The translations under genes were made by a program, and so were the position numbers. Below, in pieces: positions 26,205-35,049 of a DNA stretch of 64,000 nt. Location of the stretch: the NCBI GenBank assembly GCA_045538465.1, contig JAZSRK010000051.1, positions 1 to 64,000 on the forward strand, written 5' to 3'. This DNA is from Limiplasma sp045538465. Its GTDB lineage: Bacteria > Bacillota > Clostridia > Christensenellales > Aristaeellaceae. The notes beneath the pieces are model-generated. The model did no database searches. It saw nothing but the letters and a program-made list of their open reading frames with translations, and was not told the origin of the DNA. Numbering within the stretch: the first letter of the stretch is position 1; every line of letters begins with the position of its first letter.

Positions 26205-26885
26205 TTAATTTAAGCGGAATGCGCATTCGCGGTAGAACGATACAAAGAAGGCAATGGCATCGCCCAAGAGGCTGAAGAACACCAGCAGCAGGAAGATGAT
26301 AATACAAACGCCCAGAAGGGTGAAAATCAGGAAAATGAACGTTTTTCCGGGGCCGTAATCATGGATCTGCATCAAGCCGATGTACGCAAGCCCTACAGAC
26401 CAAATAATGGAGAAGCCCATCAAAACGTTGTAGAAAGCAGCTTCGTCAAAAGCGATGATGTTGCTGACGAACACAAGGGGGAGCTGGATGACCACATACG
26501 GCACAAGCGCATAGCACATCGCCATATAGATATCCTTAAAGCGGCCCTTGCCCTCAAACAGCGTAGTAAAGCTCCAGTTGGCAATGCAGAAAATGAGGAA
26601 CGGGAGCAGCAGCGAAGCAGCCTGCTCAAACACGTTTACATACTGCAAAGGTGCGTTGATGAACTGGAAGTTGGTATACATCAGCTTCACCACATGGGTG
26701 ATCAGGAACATGACCAGAAACACCGTTGCTGCTGCAATGGAGCCGCGCTTTTCATGCACCAGATCCCAGAAGCCGTCGAAGGGATGGAAACAAACGTATT
26801 TAGCATACTTGACAGAAGAGATAAAGTGAGCCCATTTTTCATTCTGGACCTTTTTCGCTTTACTTTCCAATTTGACTGCGCTCAT
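26205..26885 (-). CDS. Yip1-family integral membrane protein
   Basis: A 226-residue protein with about five membrane segments and a short cytoplasmic N-terminus. The pattern PFDGFWDLVHEKRGS before the first helix and YALVPYVVIQLPLV in the middle is typical of bacterial Yip1-domain proteins. Its start overlaps the NHL/TPR gene end by 26 bases (GGAGG nine bases upstream) and it stops 18 bases before the DUF5696-like gene. In bacteria the function of these proteins is unknown; here co-transcription with two sugar transporters suggests it is part of the uptake machinery. Confidence 0.75.
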   Translation of the reverse strand: MSAVKLESKAKKVQNEKWAHFISSVKYAKYVCFHPFDGFWDLVHEKRGSIAAATVFLVMFLITHVVKLMYTNFQFINAPLQYVNVFEQAASLLLPFLIFCIANWSFTTLFEGKGRFKDIYMAMCYALVPYVVIQLPLVFVSNIIAFDEAAFYNVLMGFSIIWSVGLAYIGLMQIHDYGPGKTFIFLIFTLLGVCIIIFLLLVFFSLLGDAIAFFVSFYRECAFRLN

Positions 26886-29310
26886 ATGCTTCCACCTCCA
26901 TCTTCTTTCTCTTAATAAAGCGGATGACCAACGGAATGATCAGCACGGCTGCAATAACGGCTACCATCCAACCGAAGTTCTCTTCGACCCAGATCTTGCG
27001 GTACAGGCGGAAAGCACGGCCGTAATTATCGCGATCCTTTGCCATCTTAAAATAATCCATAGCTTCGGTGTATTTTTCCTGACGCATCAGCGCACGGCCA
27101 ACACCGATAAAGGCAAGATTATAGTTGGCGTTCAGATCCAGCACTTTATTCCACAGTTCGGCAGAACCATCGTAATCGCCGCGAAGATAAGCTTCGTTTG
27201 CCGCGAAGATCAGGCTGCCGTACTCCGTGGGGGTAAATACGGTAATGCTGCACTCCATATCGTCCAGCACGATCAGGTCTTTGCCCATGTGCTCAATGGA
27301 AATAGCGGAATTGAAGCTACCTTCACTGCTGCCACTGTTGCCAAAGGCCCAAAGCATGATGCCCTGAGAATCGTAGCCGAAGATACGGCCGCGGGTTTTA
27401 TCCAAAGCTACGTAGATATCATCGCCAAGAACGGTGATATCGTGGAACTTGGAAGGACCGTAGTGGTTGTTCTGCTCGATCCAGTACAGATCGCCGATGG
27501 GGGGGTAACGGTCGTTCTTGATGAGGATATCGTTACCGATGCCGTTCAGGCGGCGAATGGGCTGTGCCACATCGCTGGCCAAGTCGTATTCGCTGAAAAC
27601 AACGTTGGTGGCATAGATGAAGGAATCTTCATCTATGTAGAGGTTGCAATACTCGGTGGGCACAAAGGAGGCCTGCTGAGCACGCTGTTCTGCGGTGGAA
27701 AGATAATTCTTCCAAATGTATTCGTAGAAATTGTAGGATACTTTGTTTGCGCCGACATACCCCTTGAAATCGGTGTTGGCTTCAAACTTAACAATACCCT
27801 TGTTTACCTTGGAAACCAAGGTGTACACACGGCCGGACACATCAACGACAAACTTTGTGGGCTGGAAGCTGACGGTTTGGTCGTAGGAGCCGTTCATGGG
27901 CGCTTCTGCACCGATGGCATTCAGCTTGATCAGCAAATTGCCGGTGGCCGCACCTTCATCCGCAGGAACTTCCGTATCGCCTTCGGCAACGGCATCCTCG
28001 GCAGGAGCAGCTTCGTCAGCAGGAGCAGCTTCGTCAGCAGCAGCGCCGTCAACAGGCTCCGCAGCGGGCTCTTCTACCGGTGCTTCGGTGGGTTCAGGCG
28101 TGGGCTCCGGAGTGGGTTCGGGGGTCGGTTCAGGCGTGGCTTCGGGAGCGGCTTGCGCAGCAGCTTCGCTGGCAACGGGCTCAGCGGGAACCTCAGCGCC
28201 TTCTGCAACTACGCCCCCTTCGCCAACTGCAGGAACCACAGAGGGTTCGGGCGTGGGTTCAGGAGTAGGTTCGGGGGTGGGTTCCGGAGTGGGAGTGGGG
28301 ATGATCTCGTACTGGATCTCCACCACGGCTTCAACAGTAGAATCTTTTTCTACGGTATAAGCAGTGCCGTTATCCTTTACAGCGAGGGTGTAACCGTCCA
28401 CGTTGATGGTGGTTTCGTCTACCGTTACAACATAATCGCCGATGGGCAGATCCTCGAACACATAGGCACCATCTGCAAAATCGGTAGCGAGAACCACGGC
28501 GCTAAAGGCGTTGGGGCCAGTAACGGTGAGGCTTGCACCTTCGGGGATCTCGGCACCAGCGGCTACCAAGGTCAGCTGCAAATTGCCGAAATCGGCAAAA
28601 TAGCGGTTGGTGATGGTGGCTTCGGTAGTAGCGCCTTTCTCTACGGTAACGGCAGCGCCGTTTCCTTCGATCACCAGAATATGATCCCGCACCAAAGCAG
28701 AGTTGTAATCTTCGGTAATGGTGTATTCGCCAGCAGGAACATTCTCTAGAAGCAAACCTTCTGCCTTAAAGTCGGAATAGTACACCGTGCGGTTAAAACC
28801 GTCCGGGCCAGCGATGGTAAAGGTAGCGTTCTTGGGCTTTACAAAGGCCTGAATGAAGTTCAGTTCCTTGTCGACCATCACAATGCGCTCGTTGTTGGTA
28901 TCGCAAATGTAAATGTTCTCGTTTTCGTCAACAAATACATCGTTGGGCGCATTAAAGGTGGTAACATCGGTGCCTTTGATGCTGTCGATAATGCGCACAA
29001 GGGCAAAACCTTCTTCGGTCCTTTCCAGCTCAAGAACACGGTTGTTGCCGGTATCGCAAACATACAGCTTGTTATTGCGGACATACAAGCTGGCAGGTCT
29101 TCTCATGTCCAGATCCAGACCAAGATCCTTGCTGTAGATGACGTCGGTTACGCGGTAGGCGTCCGGGGATTCTCGAATATCGCCCCAGTAATCGTAATTG
29201 TATGTGTATGTGCTGGCAAAGCCGTCGTCTACAGCAAAGGCCGAACCACAAGTGGAGACCAGCAGCAGAAGTGTGACGAGCAGCGCCATAAGCCTGTAAT
29301 GAGCTTTCAC
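26860..29310 (-). CDS. NHL-propeller protein with inserted prealbumin-like domains, TPR and C-terminal membrane helix
   Basis: An 816-residue exported protein. After a signal peptide (ending near AFAVDD), NHL repeats occupy residues 70-158 (LYVCDTGNNRVLELE, IYICDTNNERIVMV). Two CnaB/SpaA-like beta-sandwich units follow (160-238 and 242-335), then a 120-residue linker rich in Pro/Glu/Ala (337-455). The propeller then resumes (457-700), and a TPR-like helical part (700-775) leads to a membrane helix (780-798) and a basic tail. It would sit on the outer face of the membrane. The split propeller is unusual. Role within the sugar-uptake operon is unknown; a scaffold or ligand-presenting part is inference. 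Confidence 0.78.
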   Translation of the reverse strand: MKAHYRLMALLVTLLLLVSTCGSAFAVDDGFASTYTYNYDYWGDIRESPDAYRVTDVIYSKDLGLDLDMRRPASLYVRNNKLYVCDTGNNRVLELERTEEGFALVRIIDSIKGTDVTTFNAPNDVFVDENENIYICDTNNERIVMVDKELNFIQAFVKPKNATFTIAGPDGFNRTVYYSDFKAEGLLLENVPAGEYTITEDYNSALVRDHILVIEGNGAAVTVEKGATTEATITNRYFADFGNLQLTLVAAGAEIPEGASLTVTGPNAFSAVVLATDFADGAYVFEDLPIGDYVVTVDETTINVDGYTLAVKDNGTAYTVEKDSTVEAVVEIQYEIIPTPTPEPTPEPTPEPTPEPSVVPAVGEGGVVAEGAEVPAEPVASEAAAQAAPEATPEPTPEPTPEPTPEPTEAPVEEPAAEPVDGAAADEAAPADEAAPAEDAVAEGDTEVPADEGAATGNLLIKLNAIGAEAPMNGSYDQTVSFQPTKFVVDVSGRVYTLVSKVNKGIVKFEANTDFKGYVGANKVSYNFYEYIWKNYLSTAEQRAQQASFVPTEYCNLYIDEDSFIYATNVVFSEYDLASDVAQPIRRLNGIGNDILIKNDRYPPIGDLYWIEQNNHYGPSKFHDITVLGDDIYVALDKTRGRIFGYDSQGIMLWAFGNSGSSEGSFNSAISIEHMGKDLIVLDDMECSITVFTPTEYGSLIFAANEAYLRGDYDGSAELWNKVLDLNANYNLAFIGVGRALMRQEKYTEAMDYFKMAKDRDNYGRAFRLYRKIWVEENFGWMVAVIAAVLIIPLVIRFIKRKKMEVEAYERSQIGK
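28084..28140 (-). repeat. Coding PE/PT repeat, second tract
   Basis: Tandem Thr-Pro-Glu-Pro codons (residues about 391-409 of the NHL protein), nearly identical to the tract at 28243-28299. It belongs to a low-complexity tether and may vary in length between strains. Confidence 0.8.
28243..28299 (-). repeat. Coding PE/PT repeat, first tract
   Basis: Tandem Thr-Pro-Glu-Pro codons (residues about 338-356 of the NHL protein) at the end of the second beta-sandwich unit. Confidence 0.8.
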
Positions 29311-29355
29311 AAATCGTTCCTCCCTCTGAAATGATTGAAAAATGGAAACTGTGCG

Positions 29356-30576
29356 TTAGTCCTTAATACCGGAACTGGCCATGGTTTCCAAAATCTGGCT
29401 CTGGCTCAGAATGAAGATGAGGATCGGCACGGCCATTACCACTACGGTAACCGCAGCGGCCTGACCGGTACGAGCGATACCGCCGGCCTGAATCTGCTGC
29501 AAGGCATAGACCAAGGTCTTCTTTGCCTCGGAGTAGATCAGGGTGGTAGCGCTGTTGTTCCACAGGCTCTGCACGCTGAAGATGATAACCGTCAGCCAGG
29601 CAGGCTTCACGTTGGGCATAACGATGTTCCAGAAGATGCGGAATTCGCCTGCGCCATCGATGTGAGCAGCTTCAATCAAAGCAGTGGGCAAGCCTTCCAT
29701 AAACTGCTTCATCATGAACAGGCCGATGGGAGCAGCAAAGGCAGGCAGAATGAGCGCCCAGTAGGTATCGATCATGTGCAGTTTGCTCATGATCACATAG
29801 TTGGGAATACCGGTAACATAGCCGGAGAACATCAGCGCAGTGGTTACCACGCCGAAGAACATTCTGCCGCCGGGGAAGTCGTACTTGGCCAGCACGAAAG
29901 CCGCCATGGAAGCGATGATCAGGTGGCCGAAGGTGCCAACAAAGGTGATGAGTACCGTGTTGACAAGGTAGCGGCTGAAGGGTACCCAACTCTGACCCAT
30001 GGTGACCAACAAGTCGGAGAAGTTATCAAAGGTGGGGTGCTTGGGCAGTACCGTGGGCGGGAAGCGGAACAACTCGTCCAGCGGCTTGAGGGCGGAACCC
30101 ACAGCAAAGATCAGCGGGAAAGCCATAGCAAAAGCGACAACGGCCAGCAGGAAGTAGATGCCGATATCGCCGCCGATGGAACGATTGGGGTGGCGGCGCC
30201 GGATGCTGTGCTTTTTGACCTTCTGCACTTTTTCACCGCGAAGTTCTGCCAAACGGCGAAGTTCTTCGGCGCGGCTGTAGGCCTGCAAGGGCTTGTTGAG
30301 CCAGAATTTGTCGATGTTGTTATAAACCTTCTGGCCTTCAACGAGGGTAAAGCTGTATTCCGCATCATCCTTGAGCTTGACGGTTACGGTGCTGGAAAGG
30401 CCGCCGTGACGGACATTCTTGAGCTGGGCAATTTCGCTGTAGGGGAATTCCACCACAGTCTCGCCCTTTTTGTTTACGAAGACCGCCGTTGTTTCGTTTG
30501 AGTTCAGCGTACCGCGAACTTTCTTTTTGCCATGAAAGAAGGTACCGTTGGATTTGATCTTATTAAATTCACTCAT
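29356..30576 (-). CDS. Sugar ABC permease, MalG-like (set 1), with cytoplasmic N-terminal domain
   Basis: A 406-residue permease. The last 280 residues are a standard MalG-type subunit with six hydrophobic segments and the EAAHIDGAGEFRIFWNIVMP coupling loop near residue 317. The first 120 residues form an extra, soluble, beta-rich domain (residues 10-90, with KGETVVEFPYSEIAQLKNVRHGG), resembling a PH-like or GRAM-like fold by eye, not seen in ordinary MalG proteins. It begins one base after the stop of the preceding permease gene. The N-terminal domain may regulate transport or bind the shared ATPase; this is conjecture. Confidence 0.87.
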   Translation of the reverse strand: MSEFNKIKSNGTFFHGKKKVRGTLNSNETTAVFVNKKGETVVEFPYSEIAQLKNVRHGGLSSTVTVKLKDDAEYSFTLVEGQKVYNNIDKFWLNKPLQAYSRAEELRRLAELRGEKVQKVKKHSIRRRHPNRSIGGDIGIYFLLAVVAFAMAFPLIFAVGSALKPLDELFRFPPTVLPKHPTFDNFSDLLVTMGQSWVPFSRYLVNTVLITFVGTFGHLIIASMAAFVLAKYDFPGGRMFFGVVTTALMFSGYVTGIPNYVIMSKLHMIDTYWALILPAFAAPIGLFMMKQFMEGLPTALIEAAHIDGAGEFRIFWNIVMPNVKPAWLTVIIFSVQSLWNNSATTLIYSEAKKTLVYALQQIQAGGIARTGQAAAVTVVVMAVPILIFILSQSQILETMASSGIKD

Positions 30577-30577
30577 A

Positions 30578-31531
30578 TCAGGTACCTACCTTTTCCAGCG
30601 CAGCAGAAATAAATTTCTTGCACAGAATCATAACCAGGAACAGCAGCGTGGCGATGGCGGAAGCATAACCCATCTCGAAACGGCTGAAACCGTAGTCGAA
30701 CAAGTGGGTAACGATCGTACGGGCTGCGTAGTCTGTGGAGGGGTAACCAGCCAGAGCACGCGGAACATCGCATACGTTAAAGGCGGAGGTGATGCTCATA
30801 ACAGCACCGAACAGCAGCATGGGCTTCATGCTGGGCAAGGTGATGTAATAGAGCTCCTGCCAACGGTTGCGAACGCCATCCACATAACCGGCTTCGTACA
30901 TGCTCTTGTCGATGCCTTGGAAACCGGCAACAAAGCTAAGGAAGCCGGTACCCATGCTCATCCACAGGATGACGACGATCAACACAGGCATGATGTAGCG
31001 GGGGTCGGTGAGCCACAGCATAGGCGCATCGATCAGGCCGAAGTTGAGCAGCATGGAGTTCAGGTAACCGTAGGCATCACCGCGGAAGATGATGGAGAAG
31101 ATGGAGTAGGCGTTGCCGGCGATGCTGGGTGCGTAGAACACAACCACAGCAATGGTGCGCAGCCACTTGGGCAGCTCGTTGATGAACCATGCGAACAAGA
31201 ACGAGAGGATGTAGCCGACAGGGCCGGTGATAACGGCGATAACAAAGGTATTCTTAACAGAGGTCAGGAATACTTCATCCTGCAGAATGAGGTTGAGGTA
31301 GTTCTGCAAGCCGATGAAACGCGCAGGCTCCAGAATGTTGTAGTAGGTGAAGCTGTAGAAAATGGAAGTACAGATAGGAAGAATGAAGAAGGTGAAGAAC
31401 AGGATGGCGTAGGGGGCCAGGAACAGGTAGCACACCTTCATACGCTTGGCCTTTGCCCAGTCGTACTGGAGCTTTTCGGACTTCATGGACAGGTAACGCT
31501 TACCGAAGGAGCCGGTCTGTACTTGATTCAT
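30578..31531 (-). CDS. Sugar ABC permease, MalF-like (set 1)
   Basis: A 317-residue permease with six hydrophobic segments and the YEAGYVDGVRNRWQELYYITLP coupling loop near residue 230. Its start overlaps the binding-protein stop (ATGA). It should pair with the MalG-type subunit at 29356 and the large binding protein at 31528. Confidence 0.9.
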   Translation of the reverse strand: MNQVQTGSFGKRYLSMKSEKLQYDWAKAKRMKVCYLFLAPYAILFFTFFILPICTSIFYSFTYYNILEPARFIGLQNYLNLILQDEVFLTSVKNTFVIAVITGPVGYILSFLFAWFINELPKWLRTIAVVVFYAPSIAGNAYSIFSIIFRGDAYGYLNSMLLNFGLIDAPMLWLTDPRYIMPVLIVVILWMSMGTGFLSFVAGFQGIDKSMYEAGYVDGVRNRWQELYYITLPSMKPMLLFGAVMSITSAFNVCDVPRALAGYPSTDYAARTIVTHLFDYGFSRFEMGYASAIATLLFLVMILCKKFISAALEKVGT

Positions 31532-34464
31532 TTCGTTCCCTCCTCTCCATCAATCGGCAGGCCGAATTCGCGCCGCTTGATCTTGATCTCTTCATTGATA
31601 GTGCGGGTGTAGGTGAGCAGCGTCTCGCGCGGATCATCCTTGTCGTTGATGACCTTGCGGATGGCGTTGGTCATGTGACGGGTGGTGGAGTAGCCACCGG
31701 CGATTTCCGGGAAGCCGCGGGCCCAGGACTGCTGCTCCTTGAGCACAGCCAGCTGATCGGTGGACCAAGCCAGCTGCTCCAGTGCATATTTGTTAGCGGT
31801 GGTGTAGCGAGCGGAGGCACCCAGAACGCTTTCCATCTCACGGCCGAAACGCACCTGAGATTCGGTGGAGACCCACCACTTCAAAAACTCCCAAGCGTTT
31901 TGCTTCATGTTCTCGTCATCAGTGGCGACTATCATGCAGCAAGCGCCGTTGGCGTGTACAGAGCGGTCAATGGTGCCGTCCGGCTTAAGGGTACCGGGGT
32001 AGAGGGTAAAGTCCCACAGACCGCGAATTTCGGGGGCAGAAACGGTCAGCGTGTTGTACAGGGTGTACTGGCCTACACCAATGGGCATTTCGCCGGAACG
32101 GAAACGGCTAACAAAGTCGAATACCGTGGGCAGGCCGTAGTCGTTGTACAGGCTGGTATACAGCTTGAAGGCGGCTACGCCGGCTTCGCTGTCGATCACG
32201 GTGCGCTGCTTATCCTCGCTGTAAATGGTGCCGCCGTTTTGGTAAATGAGAGAGTTGAAGCCGGACATATCAACCGTGGAAATATCGGGGAAGGGAACGC
32301 CAACAGACATGTTGTTGCCCTGAATGGTGGGCAGAATGGCGATCAGGTCGTCCCAAGTCTGGGGTACTTCCAAGCCAAGCTCTTCCAGAACGTCCTCACG
32401 GTAGAAGAGAACGGAGAAGATCTGGGTCTCGGGCAAGGCGTACACACCAATGTGGTTGCCATCGTCATATGTAAGGGGATCCAGCGCACTCTGGTAGAAG
32501 GGCTCGACCACGGTTTCGTAATCTTCGAACTGGGTCAGGTCTTCTACAGCATTACGCATGGCGTAGTTAACGGCAAACCAGCCGTCCACGCTCAAAATAA
32601 CATCGGGGCCGTTGCCTGCCATAACAGCATTCAAAATAGCGTCGGGGGCAACCAGCTTGACGTTTACCTTGATGCCGGTCTTGGGGGTGAAGCTGTCGTC
32701 GACCATGGTCTTGAGCACGGTGCTCTGGTCGCGGCCGGTTACCAGCCAGACCTCGATCAGGTCGCTGTCTTCTTCATCGTAAACATCGCCCAAGGCGTTG
32801 TAATCTACAAAGAAGGAAGCCGTGCAGGCGCGAACTTCGTGGATGAAACGGGCAACAAAGCCATCCTTATACTTGGGCAGCGTTACCTGCTCGCCGCTGA
32901 TGATGATGCAGTCGATATCCAGTTTGGTCTCGGCCATGTTCTGCATGGCGGTGCCCAAGCTGGTAATGTTATCCTTAAAGTTGGTAAAGGACTTGGTGAT
33001 GCGGTCGTTGCGGTCAACAAACTGCTCCAGCTGCACAGCCAGCGTTTGGGCTACGGCAACACGGTCGCTCTTCTGACCGGTCAGTGCCACGGTATCGTCT
33101 ACCAGCTTATACAGGCGCTTGGATTCTAGATCCATTGCCTGGATTACTTCGGGGTAAACGTTGGCCAAGTTATAATCGCGGAAGCGGTCGGGGTTTACAC
33201 CGGTGAGCACCAGCACTTTGCGATAGATCTGATTGAGGCGGTAAATGCTCTCTTCCATATCGGTCAGAATATCGCCCATGGGCCCCAAGGTGGCTTCCAG
33301 ACGGATGGTGTGCTTGCCGGCCGTCAGGTAGAAGCGGTAGGGGGTACCCTTGTCATCGCTCAGGGTGCACTGCTGCCAGCGGGTGTCGTAGGCAAAGGCT
33401 ACGGCAGACAGCTCATCAAAGGGGATCTCGCCGTCGATATACACGCTGCGGCAAGAGAGCGCGCCGCGCTGATACATCTGACGAGCCTTGATGGTGATCT
33501 GATAATAGCCGTCTTCCGGCACCTCAAAATCCCACTGGATCCACTGACCGGCGTTGTTCCACGGGTCGCCGCCGATGTAGTTGAGCGTGGTCTTGCTCAC
33601 ATCGTAGGGCACGGTTGCGGGAGAAGCATGGTCGTAGCGGGGGTACAGAGAGGGAGAGGAGCGAAGCTGAGCATGTTCACCCTGAATGGTGCAGACCCAA
33701 TTCTGAGCTTCTTCGCTCATTTCCACCTGAGGCTGGGCAGACAGATAGGTGTCGTAATCCTGCCAGTCAGCAACAGGCATCAATTTGATGGAACGCAAAA
33801 TGACAGGCTCGTTCACGGCTTCCAGTGTCAGCGTGTTTTCGCCTGCCTGAAAGTAGAACTGATAGGGCTCGGTAATGTAGCCCATATCATCCCGGCAGTA
33901 GGCTTGCTGCCAATCATAGCGTTCGATCTGAGAGGGGCGGATGTGGTTGCCCTGATTGTCCTTACGGAAGGAGCCGTCCTCGGCAAAATCCGAGGGGTCA
34001 TCCGTCCAAAGGCGCGAAAAGCGCAGTGTAGCAGCACCGGAAAACGGAAGTTCTCCGTTGATATACACTGCACGCTCGATATCCACACCGCGGGATTCTA
34101 CAGTTTTGTAATCGATCAGAATGGTATACATGCCTTCCTCAGGCAGGGTCACCTTCCAAGTGGTGTTGTTTTCATCGGCGGTATAGACGCACTGTGCGCC
34201 ATCCTCCTCACGAACCTCACCATCGCCTTCGAAGGCAAGGAGATCCAGTTCTACCGCCTCGGCACCAGTGCCTACGCCTGCGTGAGCGTTCAGGTAGCCG
34301 TTGTAGGTATCGCTGCGGCCGATGCCTTCGATATCGGTGCTCAGATCTACGCCCTCGTACTTGGAGCGGAAATTCGATTCACCGCGCGAAAGCAAAAGAA
34401 GCCCAGCGATAACGACCACTGCGCAAAGGATACCAATCAGTATTCCCCGTGTTTTCTTTCCCAT
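31528..34464 (-). CDS. Large solute-binding protein with two carbohydrate-binding-like modules
   Basis: A 978-residue exported protein, first gene of the operon. The start MGKKTRG at 34464 is chosen because a signal or membrane helix (6-26) follows; an upstream in-frame ATG at 34515 adds 17 residues without a ribosome binding site. Residues 50-250 and 290-415 look like two beta-sandwich carbohydrate-binding-type modules (GQWIQWDFEVPEDGYYQITI in the second). A helical stretch follows, and residues 560-960 are an SBP_bac_1 domain (LVTGRDQSTVLKTMVDDS, GNGPDVILSVDGWFAVNYA). No lipobox is seen; the N-terminal helix may be an uncleaved anchor. Probably binds a plant oligosaccharide. Confidence 0.85.
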   Translation of the reverse strand: MGKKTRGILIGILCAVVVIAGLLLLSRGESNFRSKYEGVDLSTDIEGIGRSDTYNGYLNAHAGVGTGAEAVELDLLAFEGDGEVREEDGAQCVYTADENNTTWKVTLPEEGMYTILIDYKTVESRGVDIERAVYINGELPFSGAATLRFSRLWTDDPSDFAEDGSFRKDNQGNHIRPSQIERYDWQQAYCRDDMGYITEPYQFYFQAGENTLTLEAVNEPVILRSIKLMPVADWQDYDTYLSAQPQVEMSEEAQNWVCTIQGEHAQLRSSPSLYPRYDHASPATVPYDVSKTTLNYIGGDPWNNAGQWIQWDFEVPEDGYYQITIKARQMYQRGALSCRSVYIDGEIPFDELSAVAFAYDTRWQQCTLSDDKGTPYRFYLTAGKHTIRLEATLGPMGDILTDMEESIYRLNQIYRKVLVLTGVNPDRFRDYNLANVYPEVIQAMDLESKRLYKLVDDTVALTGQKSDRVAVAQTLAVQLEQFVDRNDRITKSFTNFKDNITSLGTAMQNMAETKLDIDCIIISGEQVTLPKYKDGFVARFIHEVRACTASFFVDYNALGDVYDEEDSDLIEVWLVTGRDQSTVLKTMVDDSFTPKTGIKVNVKLVAPDAILNAVMAGNGPDVILSVDGWFAVNYAMRNAVEDLTQFEDYETVVEPFYQSALDPLTYDDGNHIGVYALPETQIFSVLFYREDVLEELGLEVPQTWDDLIAILPTIQGNNMSVGVPFPDISTVDMSGFNSLIYQNGGTIYSEDKQRTVIDSEAGVAAFKLYTSLYNDYGLPTVFDFVSRFRSGEMPIGVGQYTLYNTLTVSAPEIRGLWDFTLYPGTLKPDGTIDRSVHANGACCMIVATDDENMKQNAWEFLKWWVSTESQVRFGREMESVLGASARYTTANKYALEQLAWSTDQLAVLKEQQSWARGFPEIAGGYSTTRHMTNAIRKVINDKDDPRETLLTYTRTINEEIKIKRREFGLPIDGEEGTK

Positions 34465-34626
34465 GAAGCTTTCTCTCCCGGTTAGCTGCGAAGAATACGC
34501 AGCAATTTTTGACACTTTTTTTCCTTGGTTGTGGCGGAAAAAAAGATTGCAAATACGAACATCGTTTTGTACTGAAACCGGTAAACCGATGCTGGATAGG
34601 ACATTCGTATCGCAACGTATATACGG

Positions 34627-34655
34627 ATTATACTGGTTCTTTATTCGTGTGTCAA
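34627..34655 (-). promoter_or_regulatory. Promoter of the double-transporter operon
   Basis: On the minus strand TTGACA (34650-34655), a 17-base spacer and TATAAT (34627-34632). The start site is about 155 bases before the first gene. The leader contains an inverted pair ATACGAA/TTCGTAT (near 34606 and 34550) and GAAACCGGTAAACCGAT on the plus strand (34578-34594), possible operator sites. Confidence 0.88.
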
Positions 34656-34659
34656 CATA

Positions 34660-34977
34660 CGCTAACTGAATCGCAGCTTTCGCTTCTTGCTGCTTCGAGA
34701 CTGCTGGCAGGTGAAATTTTGTTTCTTTGTTTAAGTAACAGTTATGGTTACGAAAATGTGCTTGTTTTGTACTAAATGAACACTTATTATTTATGAAACA
34801 TTTTCGAAGAAAAGAAATATCTTCGAAAAAACGTCTTACATTGGCGCTTTAACGTATCAATAGCAGAAAATGCAATCGAATGCACAGAACGACAAATGTT
34901 AAGTTTTTATAACACTGCTAATGCTTTGCTTGCTGCGTGTGGCGCTTTTTGTCTTTTGTGCAAGAAAAAATGCCCTC
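34660..34977. other. AT-rich intergenic stretch
   Basis: Between the two divergent promoters (34655 and 34978) the sequence is markedly more AT-rich than its neighbours. Several TTTCGAAGAA-like and TTATTTATGAAA stretches occur, but I see no gene, RNA or convincing operator here. Confidence 0.5.
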
Positions 34978-35006
34978 TTGAAAGCACTGCAATACGATGT
35001 TATGAT
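34978..35006 (+). promoter_or_regulatory. Promoter of the GH10 xylanase gene
   Basis: TTGAAA (34978-34983), 17-base spacer, TATGAT (35001-35006). Confidence 0.8.
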
Positions 35007-35021
35007 ATAGACAAATTTGCA

Positions 35022-35033
35022 ATGCAATTGCAT
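35022..35033. promoter_or_regulatory. Palindromic operator candidate at the xylanase gene
   Basis: ATGCAATTGCAT, a perfect 12-bp palindrome between the predicted start site and the AAGGAGG ribosome binding site. A repressor here would block transcription. The regulator is not in the window. Confidence 0.5.
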
Positions 35034-35049
35034 ACAAGGAGGTCTATCC

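Noticed and set aside
28084..28299. Tandem repeats that could suggest a CRISPR or satellite
   Set aside because: They are in frame Thr-Pro-Glu-Pro codons inside one gene, with no spacer-repeat structure.
34660..34977. Possible small RNA in the AT-rich gap between the divergent operons
   Set aside because: No promoter-terminator pair besides those of the flanking genes, and no stable hairpin.
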